A stretch of DNA of 64,000 nt from Telmatactis stephensoni (lineage: Eukaryota > Cnidaria > Anthozoa > Actiniaria > Isophelliidae): positions 62,001 to 126,000 of the forward strand of contig JALIZF010001814.1 in NCBI GenBank assembly GCA_029948255.1. Direction: 5' to 3'. Each line of letters opens with the position of its first letter. The first letter of the stretch is position 1. Shown here piece by piece: positions 34,457-47,370 of the stretch. The translations under genes and the position numbers were made by a program. Under the pieces are notes generated by a model, which saw nothing but the letters and a program-made list of their open reading frames with translations, was not told the DNA's origin and made no database searches.

Positions 34457-36325
34457 GTGTCAAGCGCCCATGCGCAAAACTGTGGAGATAATGATAATAA
34501 CACTAATGATAATGAAGAGAGGGATGACCCTTTGAATGAATTCACAACACCAACAAATGAGACATGTTTGCAGTCTGTAATACCAGATTATCCTATTAGT
34601 GTTGAAGAAAATGATCAAGTATCATTAGGCAATGAAATCTACAATATTGCACCAGGTGAGAACAAAAATCCTGTTTCATTCATGACTGACAAACAATGTG
34701 AAGAGCTGGCATTCCCTGTATTATTTCCTAAAGGAGAATTTGGTTATAATGCTGATCGTGATGTTAAGTTATCACCAGTTAAATATTTTAATGCAAGACA
34801 TTGCATTACAGTGGCCACTTTGCAACAAATCCAGAATATCTATTTTTTGCTCAGTTCATAATAGAACAAAAAAAGATCTCTGACAGCATTAACATTGCAC
34901 TTAAGAAAGTACACAGTCAGCCAATTTCTGCAAATCAATTAAGATCTAATGCACAAAGTTTACAAAACCTGATTTGTCAAGATCAAGCTTACTTATTTTT
35001 ACGACAAATTCCAGGAACACCACCTTATTGGCAAAAGTTTATGTACGAGGTAGTTGCCATGGTGAAACAACTAGGTATTCCCACATGGTTTATGACATTA
35101 TCCTGTGCTGACCTCAGATGGCCTGAGTTGTTTCAGATAATTGCCAGAGCACAAGGCAAGAATATGACTAATGAAGAAGTTGATGCTCTTTCTTATAATG
35201 ATCGATGTTCGATGCTCAACCTCAATCCTGTTGTTGTTGCAAAGCATTTCCAATACCGGGTTGAAACATTTTTCACTGAAGTTTTGCTCTCTAATGCAAA
35301 CCCAATAGGGAAAATAGTGTACTATGCACTTCGGATTGAATTTCAAATGAGAGGATCTCCACACTTACATGCATTGATATGGACTTCAGACTGCCCTAAG
35401 CTGATGAGTGACAATAAACAATCTTATATAGACTTTATTGATGAGCACGTTCATGTCTACATTCCAGATAAACAAGAAGACCCTCATTTACATGAGCTAG
35501 TTCCTTTGCTTTCTGGGATAAATGTCAGTTGTCCATTCAAGATTTCTCTCACTACTAGTACAAAAACATTCGCTGCCGATTTAACTTTGGACAGTTTTTT
35601 ACAAACAGAACAATTGTGGCTGAACCTCTCTCAGATGATATTGATGAAGACATGAAAACTAACATACTTGAAAAAAGAAGGAAACTCTTACTTTAGTCAA
35701 AGAAAGATAGATGATGTACTTAATCCAAGTAAACCAAATTATGACTCTACACTTACAGAATCTGATATTTTCAGGCTCCCTTGATATAACAGAAGACCAG
35801 TACTACTCAGCATTATCTATTTCACCTGATTCTGATTATGAATTACACCTTCGACGACCAATAGACAGTTGTTTTATTCAACAATTATTTTATAGCTGGA
35901 TTAAAGGGTTTGCTGCTAATGTTGATTTACAGCCAGTTTTCAATCACTACAAGTGTATCACATATGTATGTTCATACTTCACCAAAGATGAGACTGAATG
36001 CTCACAAGCAATTATGAATGCAGCAAAGGAAGCTAAAGATGCCAATATGAACATAAGAGATGGATTGAGAAAAATCGGTGCTGCATTCTGTCAACCTAGA
36101 GAAGTCAGTTCACAAGAATGTGTATACAGATGTATGCCTGAATTATGGCTTAGGAAGATTTTCCCAGCAGCAGTCTTTGTCAGTACTGACTTACCAGACA
36201 TAAGAGTACGCATTGCAAAATCACAAGAGGAACTTGAAGAACTTGATGATGAAAGTACAGATGTGTACAAGTCCAATATAATTGAACGCTACACTAAGAG
36301 GCCACAATCCTATTCCTTCTGTTAA
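34457..36325 (+). pseudogene. Helitron Rep (HUH/Y2) domain, broken
   Basis: Reads FMTDKQCEELAFPVLFPKGE, then after a frameshift near 34795 NPEYLFFAQFIIEQKK, GTPPYWQKFMYEVVAMVKQL and FQMRGSPHLHALIW. The two His of the HUH motif are at 35362-35370. A further break at about 35655 is followed by ITYVCSYFTKDE, whose paired tyrosines (35963-35965, 35975-35977) match the YxxxY nicking residues of Helitron Rep. In an intact element this enzyme would nick and join single strands for rolling-circle transposition. Confidence 0.9.
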
Positions 36326-36423
36326 CAATCTATGTCTAGCAGAGTTTGCTCTCTATTATTATAAAGATTATAGGAAGGATGTCAAGAAACAGCTGATGCC
36401 CAGCCACAAGTGCTCACAGACAA

Positions 36424-38460
36424 TTGATTGAATTTCAACATACCTCAGAAAATCTAGAGTCTTCACTTCCAGACCAAATAAGATTAACTGATACTAATGA
36501 AACTATGAAACGTAGAAAAGTCAAGGCTGTGATAAGATATCATACACCGAACAAGAGAAAAGAGCCTGAAAAGTTTTTTCATCACTTACTGATGCTTTAC
36601 TATCCATGGAGAGATGAAAGTAAGCTCTTGCACAGTGATGGTACATATGCATCAAGATACTATGAACCTAACATTCAACCACTAGTAGATCACAATAGGT
36701 CTATATTTGAACCTGATACAGAAGCAGTCACAGAAGCACTTGAAAGCCTAAGAAACAACCAAGGTATCATTCATTCCTATGATTCTATGAATGATCAAGA
36801 AAATGATAATATACACGATGAAATACCAGATGACGCAAATCCAGATGAATCTTTTAGTGAGCAATTACCTTCACATCTGTCTTCATCAGATTCTGATCAA
36901 CATGTACATTCAGGGATATCATGGTATACTCAACCTACAGCTATGTCTGATGAGGAACTGCGCAAATGTGTAAGATCTTTAAACAATAGGCAACGGTATG
37001 CATTTGACAATGTGCTCTCCTGGTGTAGAAATAAAATGAAAAATATGAATAGTGTGAAACCACAAGAAGTCAAAGAAATATTTCTTTTTATCACAGGAGG
37101 TGCAGGAGCTGGTAAAAGCCATTTGATTAAAACAATATACCACGCTGTAACAAAGACTTTCACTCATGCACCCATGAACCCTGAGCTGCCATCAGTACTT
37201 CTAATGGCTCCAACTGGAGTTGCTGCTATAAACATCAATGGAACAACCATAAACACAGCTCTGGGAATACCAAAAGAAACAGGTACTACTTTAAAACCAC
37301 TGACAGATCAAAACAGAACAAAAATGAGGCTCTCTTTATCTCAATTGAAGCTAATTATAATAGATGAGATTTCTATGGTTGGTAATACTACATTACTACA
37401 TATTCATCAAAGACTAAAAGAAATATTTGACACACCAGCCTCTAAACTTTTTGCTGGCATGAGTATCATTGCTGTAGGAGATATGTATCAATTACCACCA
37501 ATAAAAAGAAAACCTGTATTTGAAAACTACAACAATGAGACATATAACCTTTGTCATCCCTGGCATCTTTTCTCAATGATAGAACTCACTGAAATCATGA
37601 GACAAAAAGATGACCAACCATTTGCTGAGATGTTAAATAGATTTCGTACTGCTGCCCAAACTGAGGAAGATATTAAATGCATTCAGTCAAGATCAATAGA
37701 CCCAGCAAATGTTAATTATCCTTCAGATGCTATACATGTATTTGCTGAGAACAGACCTGTCAATGAGCACAACACCAATAAACTGCAACAATTACCTGGA
37801 CATGAGTTTCGACTTAGAGCGACAGACCAGTACCCTAAGAATGTTTCTCAAATTGACATTGATAAGCTTTTATCAAAAGGAAGATCAGAAACAGGTGGAC
37901 TAGATTATGATATCTTTGTTAAAGTAGGTGCCAAGGTAATGTTGACAAACAACATTGACATTGCAGATAGACTGATTAATGGCCAAATAGGGACTGTCAC
38001 TTAAATTGATATCAATGAAAATACACAAAAACCAACTGTCATTTATATCAAATTCGAGGATGACAACGCTGGCAAAAATATGATTGCAAAATCTAGCAGC
38101 CTAGTTTGTTAGAGAAAGCAATGCTGTTCCTATTGAATCCAATATTAGCAAGAATCAATACGAGCAGGTAAACCATCTTCACCAGAAATACAAAGAGTAC
38201 AATCGCTATTACACTGACATATGCTGTAACTATACATAAAGTTCAGGGACTTTCTTTACATTAAGTTGTAATAAGCTATGATGTAATGAACTATTTGAAA
38301 CAGAGATCATTCACTCATGGACAAATTTATGTCGCTTGAGTCGTTCAACATCTCTTAATGGCATTTACATATTAGGAGAATTCCAAAGTAAACATATAAA
38401 GGCAGACCCAGAGTTCACAATGAATATGAAAGATTAGAGAAACTTCACCACTAGTACTGC
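36424..38460 (+). pseudogene. Helitron PIF1-like helicase domain, 3' part broken
   Basis: Open from 36424 to 38004. Walker A GGAGAGKSHLIKT at about 37096-37134, LIIIDEISMVG as the Walker B region, then AVGDMYQLPPI and MRQKDDQPFAEMLNRFR. A stop falls after GQIGTVT. Later motifs persist in shifted frames: VHKVQGLSL, QIYVA with a lost base before LSRS, and NGIYILGEFQS up to 38460. Related in motif set to PIF1/RRM3 helicases. Confidence 0.92.
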
Positions 38461-38479
38461 AGCCTCAAATAATAATAGA

Positions 38480-39152
38480 GCCCGCGTCATCTTAACCATT
38501 TCTCTCCTTAATGTGAGATCATTGAAAAAAACACAGCATTGATGTCAAACAATGACTCTAATATTTCTTAATGCTGACATAGATATGTTTCACAGAGACA
38601 CAACGTCTCCCTAGGCCCGCAATGACTAATGAAATAAGAAATCTGTAATCTTCTCCCTTCAACACTAGTTTCGACAAAGATCCATGCTCTCTGACAGATA
38701 TTCCAGTTTAGCAATCTGTTCAAAAACCCAAACCTAGAAATCAAGGGAACCTCTTTTACTTTCCAGAGGATAAATGCACTCAAATTTGTTGTTGTTAACA
38801 ATAAAGCAAACAGTCCCCATTACAATGCTTCTACTTTATCGAAACGCCAGTTCCAACATTACACTGTAAATAAACAGCATTACACATCTTTCGAATAAAT
38901 ATGAAGTAGATATCATACTAGGTGACTTTATCTAAACTATTAACTGACAATGAAAAAGTCCAGCCACTCAATGGCCTCATGGAATCCTTAAACTATAATC
39001 AAACTGTTGAAAGTCCAACATTTATATCAACAGGAAGTTTACTAGACCATGTATATGTAAGAAATGAAATGTTAAGCATAATTGATACTTCTGTAGCTAG
39101 TGTGTACTATTCTGATCATGATGCCATTAAGATTTCATTAAATTTCAAATAA
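38480..39152 (+). pseudogene. Endonuclease/exonuclease-type domain remnant at the Helitron C terminus
   Basis: Opens ILTISLLNVRSLKKT, then NADIDMF, DIILGDF, FISTGSLLDHVYVRNEM and VYYSDHDAIKISLNF. These match the order of an AP-endonuclease-like domain (LNVRS, GDFN, DHVYV, SDHDAI), as carried by the Helentron branch. The Asn of GDFN is lost and several frames are crossed. The last part, 38922-39152, stays open. Confidence 0.75.
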
Positions 39153-39839
39153 ACCGTCAAAACTGTAATATACTGTATGTTTTCATCAAGCTATAAAAAT
39201 GTTTGCAAGCAGTTGAAAATAATCTTAAACAGTCATCATTGGCTTGATGGACTTCACAGGAAACAAAATATCACCTCTAAAAGAATTATAAACAAAACGC
39301 CTGAACATTGACTTAAATCACAGAAATCTTATATTACACAAAATGGAAATTGAAGGTAGCTAATAAATCACTATACTTTTGCTCAGCTTTCCCACTTTAA
39401 GTGGGATCACTGACACCTTTAAGGTGTCTCACAACAATCTTCAACCAGGGACTGCAGACACACTGGAGAGCTGGGATGCTATTAGCCACTCAACTTTCTG
39501 TGCTACCTAGTCAAATATTCTGTTTGAAATTACTTTTTTGACTAGGTAGTCTGCTACTTCTACTTTATTTCCTAATGCTAGTCCCCACTCCCACTTCTCA
39601 AGGTGTTCTGTAGTCCCTGTCAACATTGAGCACAAGGTAAGTAAAATGCTGTTTCAATAGCCAAATCAATTTAATAATTAAGTAATTAATATATAGCTTC
39701 TACTTCTTTTGCAGGTTGCTCAAATGAATGTAATCTACATAACATATTAGCTGCAATGTAATTTATCCTTGGAAGCATTCCATTCAAGTACAAATGGATA
39801 ATTTATACAATACTTTTCTACAACAATTATGATAATTAT

Positions 39840-40700
39840 TCTAAAAATATCTATGGCAACTTCAACATTGACTCAGTACAAGTACAATTATAACAATATA
39901 GTAATTCAAACAATAATCCTATATGGCAAACCAAGGAAGTGACCATCAACTACTAACAATGGATAACTGTATTATATTGACTCCAGGAGGTCCTTCAAGT
40001 ACTTCATTGACTACAAGTTCAGTCATTCAAACAATAATAATCTATATGGCATGCCAAACCAATATCAATTAATCTGTATGGCAAAGGAAAGGTGGCCATC
40101 AACTACAATGCATTTAACTATATTGACGCAGTACAAGTACAGTTATTCAACCAGTGAATAAAAATCTATATTGCAAACCAAGGATGTGGCCATCAACTAT
40201 AATCATGGATAACTACATTGCCTCATCAGTAGAAGTACAGTTATTAAACCAATGATATTTTATAATTGGCAAACCAAGGAGGTGGCCATCATTACTACAA
40301 TGCATATATAACTACTACATTGACTCAGTATAAGTACCTGTAGTAATTCAAACAATAATACTCATATGGCAAACCAAGGAGGTGGTCATCAACTACAATG
40401 GATAACTGTATTGACCTACAACTAAAATTGTTCAACCATAATTTAATATTAATCTGTATGGCAAACCAAGGAGGTGGTCATCAACTACTATGCATCTAAC
40501 TACATTTGACTCAATACAAGTACAAGTACAGCAATTAAAACTATAATACTCTATATGGCAAACCAAGAAGGTGGCCATCAACCACAGTGGATATCTGCAA
40601 TCTACAGTATTATAATGGCAAACCAAGAAGGTGATTGTCAACTACAGTGCATTTAACTACACTGAATATGTGGCAAACCAAGGAGGTCACTTTGATGGTA
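39840..40700. repeat. Minisatellite, ~100-bp unit, in the Helitron 3' region
   Basis: About nine diverged units recognised by ATGGCAAACCAAGGAGGTGG then TCATCAACTAC, GGATAACTGTATTGACTCAG and TACAAGTACAGTTATTCAA. Non-coding. Confidence 0.8.
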
Positions 40701-41294
40701 AATCAATTAACTGATCAAAGACAACTATAAATGTAAATATTTTTAATTATGGCAATCCAAGAGACAATCTTCAAATTCAATGCATACTTTGACTATATAA
40801 ACAATCATGTAATTATTTGATATTTAAATATTTATCTGTAGAAAGTCCATACTGTTGACAATCAGGATTTTCTACTCTACAAAAATAATCTGTATAGACA
40901 CTTGTGTATTATACCCTCATGTGATAAATCTCTTTTTTTCAAACCATCCTCCAACAATGATGAGTTAAATAATGTGAAGGATACTTACATTGCAGCTAAA
41001 TATATTCTATTGGTGACAATTATGCTTTGTAATTAAGCTTCCTTATCAGTAAACTTAACTTAATTAAATGTAAGCTTAAAAAGGTTTGCAATGAATCCAT
41101 TGTGCAGCTTTCTATTAACCATTTTTCCCTGACAAAACTTCTTATATCTCGTGTTTATGCAAACTTACATAATCTATAAACATTTACACCTTGCACATTA
41201 ACAATAGTTACCTTGTCTATAGCCCAAATAACGAGAAATTCCGACCTACAATCGACCTAGTACAACATACTTCCATCTTTCTCCAATTTTTAAA

Positions 41295-41486
41295 ATGGCC
41301 GCCAATCTTTCGTACCCAGTCCCTTTACTAAGCGTTGTCACGCAATGCTTTGAAATGTGGGTGGCGAGGCTCATGCCCAGAAAAAAAAAGAGGGAAAAAC
41401 AACGAAACAAACAACTCCTGGATTCGAAGCAAGCACTTTATTGTGCATTGCAAATGGAGCTGTCTGCTGTTTTGAAATATGCATAA
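41295..41486 (+). CDS. Small ORF (63 residues), doubtful
   Basis: ATGGCCGCC start context with a basic centre (RKKKREKQRNKQLL). It lies between the minisatellite and the Helitron end. Nothing recognised; may be chance. Confidence 0.15.
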   Translation: MAANLSYPVPLLSVVTQCFEMWVARLMPRKKKREKQRNKQLLDSKQALYCALQMELSAVLKYA

Positions 41487-41561
41487 ACATTTCATTTCGG
41501 ATATTTCACTGACATTTTTTGTATTTATGGGTGGACAGACATTTAACTACTGTACGTAATA

Positions 41562-41702
41562 GAGTGCACGCACTTAATCCGTGAAACATAAATAGTACAA
41601 AATAGTGCTAAATTATGGTAATTCCTTTGTTTCCTATTGTCTAATCAACACTATTTACTACTAATTAGTAGTGTTTGTTTCACGGATTAAGTGCATGCAC
41701 TC
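41562..41702. mobile_element. TA-flanked MITE inside the Helitron 3' part
   Basis: 141 bp; ends GAGTGCACGCACTTAATCCG and its complement with one mismatch, flanked by TA. The interior has ATAGTACAAAATAGTGCTAA. A relative is at 52182-52341 in unit A. Confidence 0.8.
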
Positions 41703-41918
41703 TAGTGTTGTATCAAGAGAGTATAAATATGTATCCATGTATTAGAATGCCAACAAGGTTACAGTTAACGGTTGACTACATGTAAAGGGAAACTGTAGGA
41801 CACACAATTTCACACATAGCCCAACTGAATGCCTATATTAGTCAGGTAATTAGTGTCTACTTCTGCAGGCTTTAATGCACATCCCACGCCAGGCTGAATA
41901 CCACCTGGGCACGAGTAA

Positions 41919-41938
41919 ACGCACCCTTGTGCGTCTAG
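41919..41938 (+). repeat. Helitron 3' hairpin and CTAG end
   Basis: ACGCAC, loop CCTT, GTGCGT, then CTAG; next base T, as in Helitron insertions between A and T. Confidence 0.85.
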
Positions 41939-41991
41939 TTCTTTGGAAGCTACGTACACGTCCGGTCTGATTTAGAGATTTTATTTCATAG

Positions 41992-42030
41992 GGCTTAGAA
42001 GAATATATACCAGAAGAACATGGCAATTAA
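41992..42030 (+). CDS. Terminal exon of an upstream member of the IPxEL microexon family (copy 0)
   Basis: Preceded by TTTTATTTCATAG, the same acceptor tract as unit A's main IPxEL exon. Reads GLEEYIPEEHGN then stop, in phase 0. Earlier exons are not visible; the Helitron end lies 53 bp upstream, so they may have been separated or lost. Confidence 0.5.
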   Translation, partial: GLEEYIPEEHGN

Positions 42031-44409
42031 CTGAAACAAGAAGCATTGTATATTTTTTATAAATGTGTATTATAGGAAAATGAAAAGATAGAAAATATCT
42101 AGGAAATACAATCTTCTATGATAGGAAATATCTAGGAAAATGTATTTTTCTCAGTACATTTTGTCCAGTTCCTATGATAGAAAAATGCAATTTCCTAGCG
42201 CGGAGTTTCTATTGTAACCTGATATTATAATACTACAACGTTCTGTAAAAAAATTCTGAAAATCTTCACGTACTGATGATATGATATATATGATTTATAC
42301 ATTTTCAATTTTTTTCAATATAGAGCTCTTTCAACTGACTTATTTCTGAACATTTGTATCAAGTTTGTCCAAAGAATTTGTAATTATATCGATCACCTAT
42401 ATTTTCGCGATTTTAATATTAAAATTACCACCAATGCACCAGATATATTGATATATTGATAATAATAATGTTAAAGTTTATTACAATTTTTGTAAAATTC
42501 TGCCAAAGTATTAATTAAATATTTGAATATTACTAAGAACTAGCTAGAGTTGTTATGTTTAATAAGCAATGACCACCAATTGCAACGTATCCAAATTAGC
42601 CGCAGCCATGCAGTCAAATTGATACTCTAGTAAACCAATAACTATTGTCTAAACACGCGAGCCTTTTTTGTAGGCGTTTTTTGCGGGAGGCACACCTTAC
42701 AAAAGACTCATTTTTATTTCTAAAATTAAGAAATACGGAAGTTATTCGCATTATTCGCTCATTTGCAACATTCAAAAAACCATAACAAGTTTATTTGGTG
42801 ACCATTCTTAAAACATATGCTTGGTTTTATGGACCTTGATCTCAAGATTTATTTAATGTATTTCAAATTCTCCAATATGCATTTCAGTCTAAAGAAAATT
42901 ATTCAATTTTCCCTAGCAACGGGCAATTTTTCAAAACAACCTTGATATAAAGGCATATACTGTTGTATAGATAGGATGCCTATACTGTTGTATATATTGA
43001 TAAAACTCTACTTGCCTAAACATGAATCGTAAATGATGATTCACTAATATCAAGACCACAGATAACTCAAACCGAATTTATCAGATAAATATCTAAAACA
43101 AAGATTTTACGGTATTTTTGGTATATATTTGCTTATTCTATAATTAAGCTACACAATGAGATGCATGAAAAAAAGCTCCTATTAAAATAGTAAAATACAA
43201 AATATAGTTTTGGAAATTTAGTTATTTCATGGGCTTGTGGTCAAGACGCGGCCACGCAAAAGCCCGCGAAATCTTCTCTAGTGCACATGCGCAGACATTT
43301 GATCGCAGTGTTCAAACGAGGAAGCGTGGAAAATTACCCAGATGGCCTTTGCAAGCAAGCGTATTTACTCGGGCTTCCTCGGAATCCGAGCGAACGCTTT
43401 TATAGCGTCTTGTTTCCTTAAGATTTATATTTATATCTTCAAAATTAGCATTATTTATGTACTATTGATCAAATAAAAATGTAGGTCCCTGAGGTCAGCC
43501 CCATGCCAACGGCGATCATTAATGACATACGGCAAACAAAGGGAATCGATAACGGTAAAAGTATATAACATATGTAGTTCTGGTGATGGTTTGTTGGAGA
43601 GCAACGTGTTACGTACCTTGTATATGTTGTCATTATTTTATGATGTTTTCAATTGTTTTCAAATGTAACTTATAATAGGCTTTATGACGGTTTTGGTCAC
43701 CTTTTGACAAATAGGTAAAACCTCACATAGTACCACGATACATTTAGAAATCGATGTTAAATAATGAGACTACTCGCTCCTCAGATCAGCTACATCCCTC
43801 AAACATGACCAATAAAATCCTTTTTGTAGAATCCTAATGGATTTGACGAGAATTATATTTGACATCGACTTCTGACCTATATCCTTGTTAAATTGCGAGG
43901 TTTTGCCTACTCATCAAAATGGCGGCCAAAACCGCCATAACTGCCATAAGGCTACCCTGGGTGCCAGAGGTTTGAGAAGTTTTACGATTTAGAGTAATTT
44001 CGTAGGACATTTTGTGTGTATTTTAGTTTGTTTGGTAGAATTAATTCCATAAATCTCTGGCCACTTAAAACATCTCCAATGGAAAGCTTCCCTTTGGTAA
44101 TCACCTCCTGTCAAACATTCCTGTCATAATCTGTCATAAACTGTATGTGAAAGCCAATCAAAATCGACCTTTGGTATTCCTTTGGTGGTTTCTATGGCGA
44201 CAAAATCAATAGCCAATCATAGAACGGATTATTTTTTTCCGATTAAAAAAAAAAAAAAACCGGAAAGAATTGATTCGAATGGCCAGAGAGGTCGTTTGCC
44301 TCCCACAAACGACGACAAGCCCATCTCAGGGTACCATAAGGACTATACTGTAATTGATAGAAAATTTTCGAAATTCAAACGATAGAGTCTGAAGCGCTCA
44401 ACGATTTTG
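42031..44409. other. Spacer between copy 0 and unit A
   Basis: AT-rich, with no supported exon. Contains repeated GAAAATATCTAGGAAA phrases (42090-42190) and scattered short inverted motifs. Confidence 0.4.
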
Positions 44410-46239
44410 TCAGAACTATTGATCATAAAGAAAACATTTCAGTTTCTAACTGCAGATTATATTATTTGCTCTTTGATTGGAATGACGCCGTGATCGTTAT
44501 GAAAGATATCATTTACCCTAATCCAGCCAACTATTGTAGGTCACTGGAATATGCCCCGTCCGGTCCTACCGCGCTACGAAATTGCTTATTTGGCTGCAAG
44601 TTGTAAGAAGTAATATAGCATCTGTTCATTATTGTGAGAAAAGTTGTTGAGAAAGGGATAAGTAACGTAAATGGGAATAAGTTATATGAAAAACTAGTGG
44701 AAACCACCAAGTATTATATTATTTGATCTTCAATTTTTTAATGTCTGGACCAAAGGTTATCCTTTATAAGCGGCGTAATTACAAACCAAATATATGTGGG
44801 TTATCTATCTATACATACTTTGATCAGACATATCGATGATTGGCACCAAACCAAGTTCCTGAATAGCAGGGCCAAACCTTGATCAATTCTTCGATCTATC
44901 GTCGAATTGCAGCCAGTAACGTACTGGAAAATTCAAAGCGTCGCAGTGGACTAAATCGTCAGTTTTGAAGTAACTTCAAACTTAAGTATGAATATAATCG
45001 ATCAGGACAAGATACAAGACGAATAGAGGATTGATTCTATACCAAGAGCATATGCAACAAACCGTCTTAAACATTTCCCAAACGGCTGTAGCTAAACAGG
45101 CTATGTTTGATTTGTACATGATCATGATCCTGGAGCTGTTGATCGTTTCAAGTGAAAGATCAGTACTCTTCAAAGTACAGTCTTTATAAGATCATATAAA
45201 TGAACAGCAAAGAGAGAGGGCACTTATGACATAAAGATCGCTGACAGAGCATTAAGCAGTGCTGTGTCACTTGTGGAAACAACTAAAGATACTTCAAGGT
45301 ACAATATCATTGAGCATCATCATGTTTTTCTTCATGCCCATACATGCAATTTATGAGAGACTTGGAGAGAAAAATACCTGATTAAAAATATACCAGTAGA
45401 TATCCAGGGGAGGCTCCTAATATTTTATCAGGATCCGATTTTTAAGCTCTTAAAATTGGTAAAAAACTAAAGAAAAATCTGGAACTTGTACACACCCAAC
45501 AATTTTCAGCTGACCAAGTTCCTATTCGCCCGATTTTATCAATTCAAACTGAACTAAAAGATTGCGGACGTGCCAGAAAGGAGCTAAGTCAGTTGCATGC
45601 AAATATTTAGTCATGCGAATGTTGTCAGCTGTGGTGGTAAGAAAAATATTATTTCCTTCAATTAGCTGAACTACAATATGAAGTATCCTACAGGGCTTAG
45701 CTTGAGCTCAGGTGACAAATTTTCGGTTTCGTATATATCAGGTCGCTATATGCAAATAATAATGATGATTTGGCGGAGGGCAAAATATAGTGCTCAAAAA
45801 GGTAATTGAAACTGCAAGAAAAAGCTTGTCATAATCACCTTTTACAGCCTATATAAAGGTTAATGATATTATATTCCAAATATGGCTACATTCTAAATAT
45901 GCTACTTACTGTGATTGGGCAAACTATTATTGATAACCCGACCGGAATTTACATTCAGCCAATCAAATTTCAAGCTAGTACTCCAACTGATGTTTCCGTG
46001 CTATTTGATGTTAAGCAATTGAATTGAATCAAGCAGTGTGATCCTGAAACAATTCATGAAATTGGTATCCATAATCAGTCCAAGATCATTATTTTTTCTT
46101 TACAAACAGAAAACTATGAATACATTTATTCAAATCCGACTGAGCAAACACAGAAGGCTTTTTGCTCTTTAGTCACTTCTTCAGTCTGGGAAGTCCGGCA
46201 AAGCTTTTTTTTAACTGTCTAACAAAACTGAGTCAGACG

Positions 46240-46468
46240 CGAACAAGATGGCATTAATAAGCCTTGAAACCGACCTTTGCCAAGGATTGATACTAAACAC
46301 TGAGAGAAAGAAAACAAAGCTGGTTCATATGAAAGGCTTTTTCTGTAGTAATTACAGCAAACAAATTTACGTTGAGGGTAAAATATTATTGATTCATCTC
46401 TGGTCAACAGGAGTAATTAGAAGACCTGACGCATGTCCTAGAATATCTGAGAAGTCAGCTGAAGCAAA
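46240..46468 (+). other. Conserved leader block with splice donor, unit A
   Basis: Strongly similar to 56077-56310 in unit B and followed in both by GTAAG. An ORF starting MALISLETDLCQGLIL is open in A but stopped in B, and it would join the next exon out of frame. Best read as a 5' UTR exon for gene A. Confidence 0.4.
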
Positions 46469-47370
46469 GTAAGTTATGAGTACGCACACGTTTTCCTTTC
46501 TGTTTTTCAGTACAGGCGGATAACTACGGTTTCTTCAGTTAATCATTTCTAAAAATGTGCTTCATAGTTCTTTCAACTGAAATAGGTGAATCTATTTTTA
46601 CTGTGAATTAGACGAATTCTTTTTTTGTGAACTAAGTGAAGCGAAAACTCAACGGTCAGTACTGCTGTCTAGCGGCTTCGGTGCAACATTACAAAGAATA
46701 TGATTGTTTTGTCGTTTTTCTTGGAAGTTCATTCAAAATTAAAGAAAACCAAGAACATCGATGATTGCGATTTTCAACATTTCTACATACATCTAGGTAG
46801 GACTAACATGAGAAAGGATATGTTACTTTTCTCAATATGCTATCCATTCATTCTGAGATCACAAAAACTGGCAGCCTCATGCTTCACGTAGAGTTGAATG
46901 CAAATGTAACGAAGAAATTGCAATTATTATTTTATGAAAGATGATAAAGAAGCACTACAGATAGGAAATATAGAATTAAATCGCGATACTTGCAGTTTCG
47001 TGTGTTTGTTTCGTGTTTGTCAACTACGTTAAGTAGTTGAATGTATTTAATAACTTTGTTGAAGGACTGTATAAAGTATGCCTACTAGTAGTATGCGTGC
47101 AAGTAAATAAACTTTTAAACAGTTAACAAAGTAAGACTACAAATTAACAGTGACAATACTTTACCAGTTCCGAGTCAAAAAAGAGCCAGATTTACAGAAT
47201 CACATCGAATATATTGAATTTTTTTCCTCGGAAATGTTCTTTTTTATCTTGACACGAGTTTGTGAGACTCTTACTGTTCGTGAATGACAGCCATCTTGAA
47301 AAACGTCACGCAAAGCCACTTGGGATACTTGTATTGCCGGGTCCAAAGCTGGTTTTTGTGTTCTCTAAAG

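Larger units (their letters stand above)
29146..41938 (+). mobile_element. Decayed autonomous Helitron/Helentron-type rolling-circle transposon
   Basis: About 12.8 kb. Order on the plus strand: unknown basic ORF, 2A-like motif and cysteine-peptidase-like segment, 23-residue repeats, DUF6570-like region, Rep domain with HUH and YxxxY, PIF1-type helicase, endonuclease remnant, minisatellite, terminal hairpin. The right end is clear: stem ACGCAC/GTGCGT (41919-41934), CTAG (41935-41938), then T. The left end is less clear. CTAG with the mirror hairpin lies at 29146-29163, and GGGCACGAGT is found inverted at both ends. A second inverted copy, ACTCGTGCCCAGG, at 29566-29578 matches the 3' subterminal CCTGGGCACGAGT exactly. 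Several frameshifts and stops make it inactive. Confidence 0.75.

Noticed and set aside
39840..40700. Possible CRISPR-like spaced repeats
   Set aside because: Repeat units are long, adjacent and diverged; this is a eukaryotic minisatellite.
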